A stretch of 64,000 nucleotides of DNA from NCBI GenBank assembly GCA_963827545.1, contig CAWHBI010000009.1:27559-91558 (forward strand). The letters run 5' to 3'. Below are positions 25,778-34,517 of the stretch, piece by piece. The notes beneath the pieces are model-generated. The model saw only the letters and a list, made by a program, of their open reading frames with translations. It was not told the DNA's origin and ran no database searches. Every line of letters begins with the position of its first letter. The first letter of the stretch is position 1. A program made the position numbers and the translations under genes. Origin of the DNA: AWTP1-13 sp963827545 (lineage in GTDB: Bacteria > Pseudomonadota > Alphaproteobacteria > Rhizobiales > Hyphomicrobiaceae).

Positions 25778-27387
25778 TGACGGCGCTCGCCGAGGTTCAC
25801 CGTGTCGAGGAACGTTCAGCTCCGGCGCCTCGTCGGGCTTCGGCGGTCCGGCTGGCAAGCAGGGGATCACAGCAACATCTTGCCGGCAGCTTGCATGTGC
25901 TCACCTGTGGGTCCGTCGACGATGGCAAGTCAACGCTGATCGGCAGGCTGCTCTGGGATGCAGGAGCGCTTCATACCGACCAGCGCCAGGCATTGCAGCG
26001 GTCGCCCAAGACAACAGCCGGAACTCCCGATTTCAGCCTGCTCGTCGACGGCCTCGTCGCCGAACGTGAGCAAGGCATCACCATTGATATCGCGTGGCGC
26101 TACTTCGACACGCCGGCGCGCCGCCTGGTCATCATCGACAGCCCGGGCCACGAGCAATACACGCGCAACATGGCGACCGGCGCGTCGCATGCCGATGTTG
26201 CCATCCTGCTCGTCGACGCCCGCACCGGCGTCAAAGTGCAGACACGGCGCCACGCGGCCATCCTCGACCTCATGGGCGTCGCCCGCGTGGTCCTCGCCGT
26301 CAACAAGATGGACCTCGTCGACTGGTCGCAGGCGCGGTTCCGCGACATCGAGACGGAGTTCCTGACGCTGGTCGACCGATTTGGCTTCCGCGATGCGCTC
26401 GCCATTCCGGTGTCCGCCGTGCTCGGCGATAACATCGCGAAGCGCTCCACGGACATGCCCTGGTACGAGGGCCCGTTGCTGCTCGATCACCTGCAGCAGG
26501 TGCCAGCGCGGCGAACGAAGTCGGATGACGATTTCCGCTTCCCCGTGCAGATGGTGGTCCGGGCCGACCAGGATTTTCGTGGCCTGGCTGGTACGGTGGC
26601 GTCTGGTCAGGTCGCGGTTGGCGACGAGGTGATCGACGCCGTCAGCGGCCGACGCGCCAGTATCAGGCGCATCGTGACCATGGGCCGCGACCTCGAGAGT
26701 GCCAGCGCAGGCCAGGCCGTCGTTCTGCAGCTCGACACCGATATCGACATCTCGCGCGGGGCCGTGCTGGCGTCACCAGGTCTGGAACCTGCCGTGGTCC
26801 GCAGCCTCAACGCGCGGTTGGTGTGGCTGGCCGACGAGCAGTTCAGTCCTGCCCGCGGCTATTCGCTGCGCACCGCAACCGACCTCGTTCCCGTTTCATC
26901 GATCGATATCAGAGCGCACCTCGATCTGGAGGCGCTGACCGAGCGGCCCGCTTCCACGTGCGCTGCCAACGACATCGCCGTCGCACGCTTGGAGTTGGGA
27001 CGGAGAGCCGTCGCCGAGCTGTTTTCGCAGCAGCGCGAGACCGGCAGCTTCATGCTCATTGACGCCGTTAGCGGTGCATCGGTCGCCGGGGGCGTGGTGA
27101 CGGCAGTCTACGGCCAAGAAAGCAAACGCCCGCATGACGCCTTCCAGTTGACGCGATCTCTGCTCAAGCAGGGGGTGGGCGCAGACTTGGGGCACGACGC
27201 GGCCTCCGAGGAGGAGCTTCGTCGCCGCGCCAACGAGGTGGCGATCCTGCTGAGGGGCGCGGGCGTGGCGGTCGAGATGGAGGATCGCTGGGCGCGGGCT
27301 GGTGTCGACGCAGCGACCTTGTGGCTGAGCGTCCTCATGGTGCTCTCGTTTGGTTTCGTTACCGCGGTGGTGCTCGGCGCAGTTTGA
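25777..27387 (+). CDS. cysN: Sulfate adenylyltransferase subunit 1 (GTPase) with C-terminal membrane segment
   Basis: A 536-residue GTPase that powers APS formation with CysD. ATG 25777 overlaps the cysD stop. G1 GSVDDGKSTLIGRLL, G3 IIDSPGHEQYTRNM and G4 VNKMDL are intact; the EF-Tu-like beta barrels follow to about residue 445. No APS kinase domain follows, in line with an APS-type cysH. Instead the last 90 or so residues hold a charged helix (EEELRRRANEVAILLRGAGV) and a hydrophobic span (ATLWLSVLMVLSFGFVTAVV) that looks like a membrane anchor. E. coli CysN has 475 residues and no such segment. Confidence 0.9.
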   Translation: MTALAEVHRVEERSAPAPRRASAVRLASRGSQQHLAGSLHVLTCGSVDDGKSTLIGRLLWDAGALHTDQRQALQRSPKTTAGTPDFSLLVDGLVAEREQGITIDIAWRYFDTPARRLVIIDSPGHEQYTRNMATGASHADVAILLVDARTGVKVQTRRHAAILDLMGVARVVLAVNKMDLVDWSQARFRDIETEFLTLVDRFGFRDALAIPVSAVLGDNIAKRSTDMPWYEGPLLLDHLQQVPARRTKSDDDFRFPVQMVVRADQDFRGLAGTVASGQVAVGDEVIDAVSGRRASIRRIVTMGRDLESASAGQAVVLQLDTDIDISRGAVLASPGLEPAVVRSLNARLVWLADEQFSPARGYSLRTATDLVPVSSIDIRAHLDLEALTERPASTCAANDIAVARLELGRRAVAELFSQQRETGSFMLIDAVSGASVAGGVVTAVYGQESKRPHDAFQLTRSLLKQGVGADLGHDAASEEELRRRANEVAILLRGAGVAVEMEDRWARAGVDAATLWLSVLMVLSFGFVTAVVLGAV

Positions 27388-27434
27388 GGCACGAGAAGAG
27401 ACCCGCGCCCCACCCCTCGACCAGCAGGAGAGTT

Positions 27435-27463
27435 CGCCCGCGGCTGCCGCTATTCGGCGGGCG
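27435..27463. terminator. Possible hairpin between cysN and fdh gamma
   Basis: CGCCCGC (27435-27441) pairs with GCGGGCG (27457-27463) across a 15-nt loop. It overlaps the last codons of the - strand gene and lies downstream of cysN. Without a T-run this may be a chance GC-rich match. Confidence 0.3.
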
Positions 27464-28442
27464 CCGCCCCACCGACGCGCCCTTTTGCGGCTTGCTTTTC
27501 AAGCCACAGACTGTGGTGCTGCCGGGCCCAATTGACGTCCACCTCGCCCTTGCCCATGGCCTCGAAGGCGCCCTGCATGCCGATGGTGCCGATGTAGATG
27601 TGGGCCAGCATGACGGCGATGAACAACAGGCCGACGATCCCGTGGATCATTTGCGCCAATTGCATGCCGGCGACGTCGGTGGCGTAGAAGGGGAACATCA
27701 GCAGGTAGCCAGTGATGGCGACAGCGCCGCCGCCCAGCACGACGATCCAGTAGATCACCTTCTGACCGGCATTGAAGCGCCGCGCAGGCGGATGCTTGCT
27801 GCCTACGATCCCGCCACCCTCCTTGAGCCATCTGAAATCGACGCCCGACGGAAAATTCCAGGCAATCCACATCAGGAAGATCAGCACCACGCCGAGCGTG
27901 AACGGGAAGCTCAGGTAGTTGTGCGCGTACTTGGCCCACTGCGACCAGGCCGCGAATGCCTCCGGCCCAATCCACGGCGTCAGCAGCTCCCTGCCGAAGG
28001 TGATGTTGAGCCCGGAGACGGCAAGGGTGATGAAAGAGAACGCGGTCATCCAATGCACGAACCGCTCGAAGGAGTTGAAGCGCACCAGGGTGCGACCGGA
28101 ACGACCGGCTTCAATCCGCACCATGCCTCGGATGAGATAGAACAGCACGAGCAATGCAAGCATGCCCAGGACGGCGATGGCGCCGATCCAGCGCAGCGTC
28201 ACCTGGTGGAACTGGCGCCAATCGCGGCCGGCGGGCTGTTGCAGCACCTGGGACCTGGCATCTGGAAGAGTGCCGCGTCCCTCGATTTTCTGCAGCTCCT
28301 TCAGCAGTTCCTGCTCCTTGACCGAGCGTGCGGTCGGATTGACCGATGTCGGCTGCTGCGCAAACGCCGGTGCGGTGAAAGCCGCAACTAGGCACAGCAT
28401 CAAAGCGGCGATGAAGAACTGAACCGGTGCGCGCAGCGCCAT
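27450..28442 (-). CDS. Formate dehydrogenase gamma subunit (cytochrome b)
   Basis: 330 residues. ATG 28442 is preferred to the upstream frame because it begins a signal peptide (MALRAPVQFFIAALMLCLVA, then AAFTAPAFAQ) and follows GGGAG. Five hydrophobic spans follow. FERFVHWMTAFSFITLAVSG, KYAHNYLSFPFTLGV and MIHGIVGLLFIAVMLAHIY carry the His residues expected to bind two b hemes, as in FdnI/FdoI. It anchors the periplasmic FdhAB dimer and passes electrons from formate to quinone. Last gene of the fdhA-fdhB-gamma order. Confidence 0.9.
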   Translation of the reverse strand: MALRAPVQFFIAALMLCLVAAFTAPAFAQQPTSVNPTARSVKEQELLKELQKIEGRGTLPDARSQVLQQPAGRDWRQFHQVTLRWIGAIAVLGMLALLVLFYLIRGMVRIEAGRSGRTLVRFNSFERFVHWMTAFSFITLAVSGLNITFGRELLTPWIGPEAFAAWSQWAKYAHNYLSFPFTLGVVLIFLMWIAWNFPSGVDFRWLKEGGGIVGSKHPPARRFNAGQKVIYWIVVLGGGAVAITGYLLMFPFYATDVAGMQLAQMIHGIVGLLFIAVMLAHIYIGTIGMQGAFEAMGKGEVDVNWARQHHSLWLEKQAAKGRVGGAAPAE

Positions 28443-28529
28443 TTGCGATTTCTCCCTAGTGCACCTCGCCCTGCCATGCGAGGGCGACAAGGGCGACGGG
28501 TTGGTTCCCGTCGCCCGCCAACCGAACCT

Positions 28530-29126
28530 TCAGGACGCAATCGTCTCGCGATAGGCCGTCTGCCAGCCCCACGCGCCCGAGGTGTACCCACGCCTGACCA
28601 CGCGCTCCCTGTAGATCTGGGCGATGATCTCGCCATCGCCAGCCAGCAGCGATTTGGTCGAGCACATCTCGGCGCACAGCGGCAGCTTGCCCTCGGCGAG
28701 CCGGTTGGACCCATACTTGACGTACTCCGCTTGCGTCAGGTCCGCCTCCGGGCCGCCGGCGCAGTAAGTGCACTTGTCCATCTTGCCGCGCGAGCCGAAA
28801 TTGCCGACGCGCGGATACTGCGGCGCGCCGAATGGGCAGGCGTAGAAGCAGTAACCGCAGCCGATGCACAGGTCCTTGGAGTGCAGCACCACACCGTCCG
28901 CCGTGGTGTAGAAGCAGTTCACCGGGCATACGGCGGCGCATGGCGCATCCGTGCAGTGCATGCAGGCCATGGAAACCGACCGCTCGCCGGGCCTGCCGTC
29001 ATTGATGGTGACGACACGCCGGCGATTGATGCCCCACGGCACATCGTGCTCGTTCTTGCAGGCGGTGACACACGCGTTGCATTCGATGCAACGATCGGCG
29101 TCGCAGAGAAACTTCATTCGAGCCAT
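28530..29126 (-). CDS. fdhB: Formate dehydrogenase beta subunit (iron-sulfur)
   Basis: A 198-residue electron-transfer subunit with 4Fe-4S motifs in order: CIECNACVTACKNEH, CMHCTDAPCAAVCP, CIGCGYCFYACPFGAP and CTYCAGGPEAD...CAEMC. This is the FDH3/DMSO-reductase-type beta layout. ATG 29126 lies 12 bp after the fdhA stop, with AAGGAGG in the gap. It moves electrons from the molybdenum subunit to the cytochrome b. Unlike E. coli FdnH it lacks a C-terminal membrane helix. Confidence 0.93.
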   Translation of the reverse strand: MARMKFLCDADRCIECNACVTACKNEHDVPWGINRRRVVTINDGRPGERSVSMACMHCTDAPCAAVCPVNCFYTTADGVVLHSKDLCIGCGYCFYACPFGAPQYPRVGNFGSRGKMDKCTYCAGGPEADLTQAEYVKYGSNRLAEGKLPLCAEMCSTKSLLAGDGEIIAQIYRERVVRRGYTSGAWGWQTAYRETIAS

Positions 29127-29138
29127 GGTCGTTCCTCC

Positions 29139-32112
29139 TTACGCCGCGCTGATCTGACAGAGCGTGGCTTTGGGTTCTTGCATGCCGGTTACCGGATCGT
29201 AGCCATAGGTGGTGAGCGTGTTGACGCTTTCGCCCAGCACCACCGGGTCCGCACCGCGTGGATACTTGGCGCGCTGGTCGACACCCTGGAACCAGCCGGC
29301 AAAGTGGAATGGAGACCAGGTCACTCCCTTGCCGACGCGCTCCGTCACCAGCGCCTTCATCCTCGCCTTGGGCCTGGTATCGGCCGGGCCGAAGACCCAG
29401 ACCCAGGCACCGTCCTTGATACCCCGCTCGGCGGCATCGGCAGGATTGATCTCGATGAACATGTCCTGCTGCAGCTCGGCGAGCCACTTGTTGGAACGGG
29501 TCTCCTCGCCGCCGCCCTCGTACTCAACCAGTCGTCCCGAGGCGAGGATCAGCGGGAACTCCTTGGCGATGCCCTTCTCCACTGCCGCCTTCTGCACGTC
29601 GAAGCCGACGTTTGGCATGCGGAACTGGCGCGCGTTGGGCAGCGTCGGATACTTGGCAACGAGGTCAGGTCGCGGCGAGTAGATGGGCTCGCGGTGCACC
29701 GGCACAGCATCGGGCAGTCCGAAGGCGACGGCTCGTGCCTTGGCGTTGCCGTAGTGCATGACGCTGTGGCTCAGACACACGCGCTGGATGCCGCCTGAGA
29801 GATCGATCGCCCAGGAGACGGCATCGGGATTGGCACCACCGATGCGCTCGATGGTGGCCCGCTCGGCGTCGGTCAGGTCCTTGTCCCAGCCGAGCTTCTT
29901 GAGCACGCCGTAGGTGAACTCCGGATATCCGTCTTGGAGCTCCGAACCCAATGAGTAGGCGCCTTCGGCCAGCAGGTTGTGGCGCACCTCCTGCTCCACC
30001 TCCTTGCCGTCGACCGTCGCCTTGGTCTTGAGGACGCGCTCCACGCCGAAGCGAGCGCGGAAAGTGCCGCCACCGTCCTTCACGTTCAGGTGCGTGTTGT
30101 AGAGGATAGGCGTGCCCGGGTGCTTGATCTCCGGCGTGCCCCAGCACGGCCACGGCAGGCCGTAGTAGTCGCCCTTGGCCGGCCCGTCGCTCGCCCTGAG
30201 GGTGACCAGGTCGAAGTCCTTCTGGTTGGCCATGTGAAGCTTCAGGCGCTCCGGCGACTGGCCGCAGTAGCCCGTAGAGAAGCCGCCGCGGTTGATCTCG
30301 CGCAGAATGTCTTCGGCAACCGGCACGTTGCCCTCGACCTTGATGTTCTTGAACATCCTGTCGGCAAAACCGAGCTTGACCGCCAGCCGATACATGATCT
30401 CGTTGTCGTTCTTCAACTCGAAGATCGGTTGCACGATCTGCTCGCCCCACTGGATCGAGCGGTTCGAGGCCGTGCGTGAGCCTGTCATCTCGTAGCTGGT
30501 GGCGGCAGGCAGCAGATAGGTGCCATCCTTCCGCTCCGAGAGCACGGCCCATGTGGTGGGCACCGGATCGACGACGACCAGAAGGTCTAGCTTCTCGATG
30601 CCCTTGGCAGCCTCCGGCATGCGGGTCACGGTGTTGCCGCCGTGACCCATGATGAACATGGCCTTCAGGTTGTCCGGCTGGGAAACCTGGTCCTTGGGCA
30701 GCAGCGTCGCATCGAACCATCGGGTCGACGGGATGCCAGGCGTGTTCATCATCTTGACGGGTTTGCCGTCTGCGCCCGTGTACGTGGAGAAGCGCTGACT
30801 CCATCCAGGCGTAGTCGACCTCCCAGACGCGGCACCAGTGGCGCCACGCACCTTCCGCCAAGCCGTAGTAGAGCGGCAGCGTCACGATATCGAGGCCAAG
30901 ATCAGTAGCCCCCTGGACGTTGGTGTGACCGCGGAAGATGTTGGCTCCGGCGCCAGCGCGGCCGACATTGCCGGTGGCAAGCAGCAGGATGCAGCTTGCG
31001 CGCACCGTGGCAGTGCCGACCGTATGTTGGGTCTGACCCATGGCCCAGATCAAACAGGAGGGCCGCTCGGTCGCGAACAACTGTGCGACGCGCTTGAGCT
31101 GCTCGCCCGGCACGCCGGAAACGCGCTCGACCTCCTCCGGCGTCCACTTCTCGACCTCCTTGCGGATCTCGTCCATGCCGTAGACGCGCTGGGCGATGAA
31201 TTCCTTGTCCTCCCAGCCGTTCTTGAAGATGTGCCACAGCATGCCCCAGATGACCGGAATGTCCGTGCCGTTGCGCAACCGCACGTATTCCGTCGCGTGT
31301 GCAGCGGTGCGGGTGAGCCGCGGATCGGCAACAATGAAGTTGGCTCGGTTGAGCTCCTTGCCCTCGAGGATGTGCTGCAGCGACACCGGATGCGCCTCGG
31401 CGGGGTTGCCGCCCAGGAAGAAGATCGTCTTGGTGTTGCGGATGTCGTTGTAGCTGTTGGTCATCGCGCCGTAGCCCCAGGTATTGGCCACGCCCGCGAC
31501 GGTCGTCGAGTGACAGATGCGCGCCTGGTGGTCGGAGTTGTTCGTGCCCCAGAACGCGGCAAACTTGCGATTGAGATAAGCGGATTCGTTGGTGAACTTC
31601 GCCGAGCCCAGCCAATAGACGGAGTCGGGGCCCGACTTTTCGCGGATCTGCAATAGCTTGTCGCCAATTTCGTTGATCGCCGTGTCCCACGTGACGCGCT
31701 GCCACTGCCCGCCGACAAGCTTCATCGGATAGCGCAGGCGGCGATCGCCGTGCGCAATCTCACGCGTGGCGGCACCTTTGGCGCAATGCGAGCCGCGGCT
31801 GATCGGGCTGTCCCAGCCCGGTTCCTGGCCGACCCACACGCCGTTCTCGACCTCGGCAAGGACCGTGCAGCCGACCGAGCAGTGCGTGCAGATGTTCTGG
31901 CGGATGATGCCCTTTGCCGGAGCGGGACCGGCCGCAGCCTCCGCCCTGCGCACGCCAGCCAGCGGCAGTGCGCCGAGAGCGGCGAGCCCGCCGGCCGCAA
32001 GGCCGGACCGGCGCAGGAAGGTGCGGCGATCGATGCTGCCGCTCGTGTGGCTTGCAAGCGCGGCAGCGAGCGCGCCGCGACGTGCCTGACGTTCGCTTTT
32101 CTTGATAAGCAC
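29139..32112 (-). CDS. fdhA: Formate dehydrogenase alpha subunit (molybdopterin, Tat-exported), frameshifted
   Basis: About 990 residues when joined. GTG 32112 has GGGAGG 7 nt upstream. DRRTFLRRSGLAAGGLAALG is a Tat signal. ICTHCSVGCTVLAEVENG plus GSHCAKG bind a [4Fe-4S] cluster. The active site reads ARICHSTTVAGVANTWGYGA with Cys200 where E. coli FdnG has selenocysteine, so this is a Cys-type enzyme. One extra base near 30795 breaks the frame after VDYAWMES; the next frame continues RFSTYTGADGKPVKMMNTPG through MGHGGNTVTRMPEA to the stop at 29139. Function: formate oxidation in the periplasm. Confidence 0.9.
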
Positions 32113-32125
32113 GACGTAGCCTCCC

Positions 32126-32338
32126 TTAGCCCTTGTTCGGATATCTGTTGACCCGATAGAAGGTCTTCACGTGTTCACTTTCCTTGTAGCGAGCCTTCCG
32201 TTTCTCGTCGTTAGTCTCGCTGTCGGCCTTTGCGCTTCTCGCCAGCGGCCCCGAGGCTGCAACCGCGACGCCCGCACCAGCCCCGAGAGCGCGAAGAAAA
32301 TCACGACGGCCAACCTTTGCCTTGCCTTCAGCATTCAT
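32126..32338 (-). CDS. Formate dehydrogenase region Tat-signal small protein
   Basis: A 70-residue protein. ATG 32338 has AGGAGG nine bases upstream. KVGRRDFLRALGAGAGVAVA is a Tat signal. The short mature part ends YKESEHVKTFYRVNRYP, the signature of the small protein family that sits directly upstream of fdhA in many proteobacteria (TIGR02811-type). Its role is not established; assembly or export of FdhA is usually supposed. It lies 13 bp before fdhA and is certainly co-transcribed. Confidence 0.85.
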   Translation of the reverse strand: MNAEGKAKVGRRDFLRALGAGAGVAVAASGPLARSAKADSETNDEKRKARYKESEHVKTFYRVNRYPNKG

Positions 32339-32370
32339 GACCGTTTCCTCCTCTTCAGACCCGCGCCTGC

Positions 32371-33147
32371 TCAAGCTGGCAGCGCGAAGGCCTCGGTTTC
32401 TATTTCCATGAAAGTCCGGCCGAGCGCGCCTACGCGGGCGTAGAAGTCCGCCGACTTGGCGCGCTCCAAATCCGCAAAGAAGCGCCCGATCCAGGGCGCC
32501 ATATGCTTGTCGAAGATTTCGCGGTCCGCGCCGACCGGCGCTGGAACGTCGCCTCCGGCGAGCCCTGCCATGATCTCGCAGAGGATCGCAGCATGGTCCT
32601 CAGGTTCAGATTGACCCTTGGTTCGTTCGATGCCGATGCGCTGAAGGTCCTGGCGCAGTCGGGCCAGCGGGCGCTCGTAGAGGAACCCCGTCAGGTAGTA
32701 GGACGCGTAAGGCAGCAACTCGCCACGTCCCAACCCGATGAATAGATCGAAATACTCCCGCCCCACCTTTTCGACATCAGCACGGGCCGCGGCTTCCCCA
32801 AGCGCTGCGTGCACGACGCCAAGTGCACTGGCGTCGCCGCGCAAGCGCGCCAGACGCGCCAACAGTTGAGCATCAGGACTGCGGGAAAGCAGCGTCGAGA
32901 GCAGTGCGTACTCCTGTGCGCGCGACGCATCGACCTCATCGACGGAGCGCTCGGAAGCTTCGCCATTGAAGAGATCGGGGCGCAGCACCGCGCGCGCTAC
33001 ACCGGTCGCCGCTTCCACGGAAAGCACCCGCTCGGCAGGAATGCGCTCCCAGTTCGAGACGGAGGGCTGAGAGATGCCGACGCGGCGCGCCAATTCGCTC
33101 ACACCGCCAACGGCGCGAATAGCCTCCTGTAGACCAGGATCCCGCAT
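32371..33147 (-). CDS. TorD-family chaperone fused to an N-terminal YdaS-like HTH domain
   Basis: 258 residues from ATG 33147; an in-frame TTG at 33210 would add 21 poor residues. Residues 1 to about 62 form a YdaS/Cro-type helix-turn-helix: LQEAIRAVGGVSELARRVGI, then SQPSVSNWERIPAERVLSVE. The rest is a TorD/DmsD-like all-helical chaperone: EYALLSTLLSRSPDAQLLAR, YFDLFIGLGRGELLPYASYYLTG split across the typical motif, and EDHAAILCEIMAGLA. TorD proteins bind Tat signals of molybdoenzymes and help cofactor insertion, so FdhA is the likely client. The fusion suggests the chaperone also regulates its own locus; two palindromes lie upstream at 33227-33267. Confidence 0.85.
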   Translation of the reverse strand: MRDPGLQEAIRAVGGVSELARRVGISQPSVSNWERIPAERVLSVEAATGVARAVLRPDLFNGEASERSVDEVDASRAQEYALLSTLLSRSPDAQLLARLARLRGDASALGVVHAALGEAAARADVEKVGREYFDLFIGLGRGELLPYASYYLTGFLYERPLARLRQDLQRIGIERTKGQSEPEDHAAILCEIMAGLAGGDVPAPVGADREIFDKHMAPWIGRFFADLERAKSADFYARVGALGRTFMEIETEAFALPA

Positions 33148-33220
33148 GTGCTCAAATCTTGGACGGTTGCGGTCTTTTCGAGTTAGAAGCGTTCGAAACC
33201 GTAATGCCAATGCAACGCAA

Positions 33221-33267
33221 TCGTCAATAGCTTTGAGCTATGCGTGGGCGGCTGTAGTTTCAAGCTA
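33221..33267 (-). promoter_or_regulatory. Paired palindromes and -35-like box upstream of the HTH-TorD gene
   Basis: ATAGCT-TTG-AGCTAT (33227-33241) is a perfect palindrome. TAGTT-TCA-AGCTA (33255-33267) is an imperfect copy with centres 27 bp apart. On the - strand a TTGACG (33226-33221) directly follows the first palindrome and could be a -35 box, with a poor -10 (ATTACG or TTACGG) 16-17 bp on. The sites lie 75-120 bp upstream of a protein with its own HTH domain, so autoregulation is a natural guess. Confidence 0.5.
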
Positions 33268-33306
33268 TGAAAGACCTAAATTAGCCGAAGACTATGAGAT
33301 GCGGAT

Positions 33307-34008
33307 TTACTGCGGCAAAGCAGTGCCGTGGACGCGACGATTGGGAGTTTCCCCATTTTCTGCTGGTTCCCCTCCTTGCTGCGGCGCAGCATTTACTTCG
33401 TTCTGCTCTGGAGACGAGTTCGCGGCATTGGCTTCGGGGCGGATTCCCCCTGGCATACCAGATGCTTGCAGACTGGACCTGGCGGCAGCCTCGCGGGGCG
33501 GCGAGGCCTGGCCGGATGCCACAGGTGTCTCAGTGGCGAGCCCTTCGGCGACGCGTTCGCTGGCCGTGCCCCATCGTCCCATGGCCTGAGAGACCAGTTG
33601 ACGAACATCATCGGTGGCCTCGAGCGGCCCGAAACCTGGCATCGCAGTCGGGTCAGTAAAGTCCCATTGATTCTCGGCGATGCCGACGAAGTCCCGGATG
33701 GCGGGATCGGCGGTCCAAGCGCGCCGCAGTGCGGCTTTGGTCAACTCGGCCGGCACTCCCGATTGCAGGAATGACCGGATATCGCTGCCGGCGGTAATGG
33801 ACTCGATCGACGGCAGGCTGGCCAGATCGACCGATGGCGCCGAAGGGGCATTCGGTCCTGGCGGCGGCGCTGCCCCTGCAGCCTGCTCGCCTGCCGGCAC
33901 CCCGGCAGCGTGGGGCTGAGTTGGCGGAACGGGTTCGGCGCTTGTCGGCTTCGCTGTCTCGCGCTTCAGCCGTGACCAGCGGGTAACGAAGTTCTCCGGT
34001 TCGCTCAT
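33307..34008 (-). CDS. DUF3306 domain protein
   Basis: 233 residues from ATG 34008, which overlaps the DUF3305 stop as ATGA. SEPENFVTRWSRLKRETAK is the standard DUF3306 opening. A Pro/Ala-rich linker leads to LPSIESITAGSDIRSFLQSG and LRRAWTADPAIRDFVGIAEN, then QWDFTDPTAMPGFGPL, the conserved core. The C-terminal 90 residues are low-complexity (Gln/Ala/Glu-rich). The family is found beside formate dehydrogenase genes in alphaproteobacteria; the molecular role is unknown. Last gene of the coupled accessory run, 160 bp before the HTH-TorD gene. Confidence 0.82.
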   Translation of the reverse strand: MSEPENFVTRWSRLKRETAKPTSAEPVPPTQPHAAGVPAGEQAAGAAPPPGPNAPSAPSVDLASLPSIESITAGSDIRSFLQSGVPAELTKAALRRAWTADPAIRDFVGIAENQWDFTDPTAMPGFGPLEATDDVRQLVSQAMGRWGTASERVAEGLATETPVASGQASPPREAAARSSLQASGMPGGIRPEANAANSSPEQNEVNAAPQQGGEPAENGETPNRRVHGTALPQ

Positions 34009-34517
34009 TTGTCCATCTCCCACCTGTCCTTGCGGCGGGTCAGCGCTTCAGGGTCCACGCGGTCGCGCTGACGCTTGAAAAATGGTCGATCGACATGGTG
34101 CTCGACGATGAAGGCCTGCAAACGCTCGGCGATGACTTCGGGCATCGGCACGGTCTCGACCAGATCGTTGCCGGCTTCGGTGAAGGCCTCACCTTCCGCC
34201 GGGTCCGCAGTTACAGCGAGCAAGTGGTACGCGGGCTCAGCGCCGGTAGGTCGCAGGATGACCCACAGCGCCGGTGCCCCGGAGGTCAGATTGCTTCGGT
34301 AGTTGGCCGTCTCGGTGCGGTGCAGGTCGATGACGGCAGCGCCCGCATAGAATGTGGTGCTGTCCTTGTCGGAGCCAAGCTTTGTCCAAGGCGTCGCGGA
34401 GGGCTCACCCGCCAGCACCGACACCGGACGCCAGACATAGTCGAGCCATGGGCTGGCCGCCTTCAGCCTTTCAACCACTACGCCAACCGGAATGCGCACA
34501 AGCGCCGTCGAGCTCAA
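34005..34517 (-). CDS. DUF3305 domain protein (TTG start)
   Basis: 170 residues. The start is a TTG at 34517 overlapping the previous TGA (TTGA), with GGAGG 7 nt upstream; no ATG fits. IPVGVVVERLKAASPWLDYV is followed by WRPVSVLAGEP, the DUF3305 core, and then LHRTETANYRSNLTSGAPAL. The protein ends VDRPFFKRQRDRVDPEAL. DUF3305 and DUF3306 genes travel together next to formate dehydrogenases. No enzymatic motif is visible. Confidence 0.82.
   Translation of the reverse strand: MSSTALVRIPVGVVVERLKAASPWLDYVWRPVSVLAGEPSATPWTKLGSDKDSTTFYAGAAVIDLHRTETANYRSNLTSGAPALWVILRPTGAEPAYHLLAVTADPAEGEAFTEAGNDLVETVPMPEVIAERLQAFIVEHHVDRPFFKRQRDRVDPEALTRRKDRWEMDK

Noticed and set aside
30780..30810. Programmed frameshift in fdhA
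   Set aside because: No slippery heptamer or downstream structure; the same one-base pattern recurs in unrelated genes.
31500..31530. Selenocysteine in FdhA
   Set aside because: The active-site codon is TGT (Cys), with no in-frame TGA.
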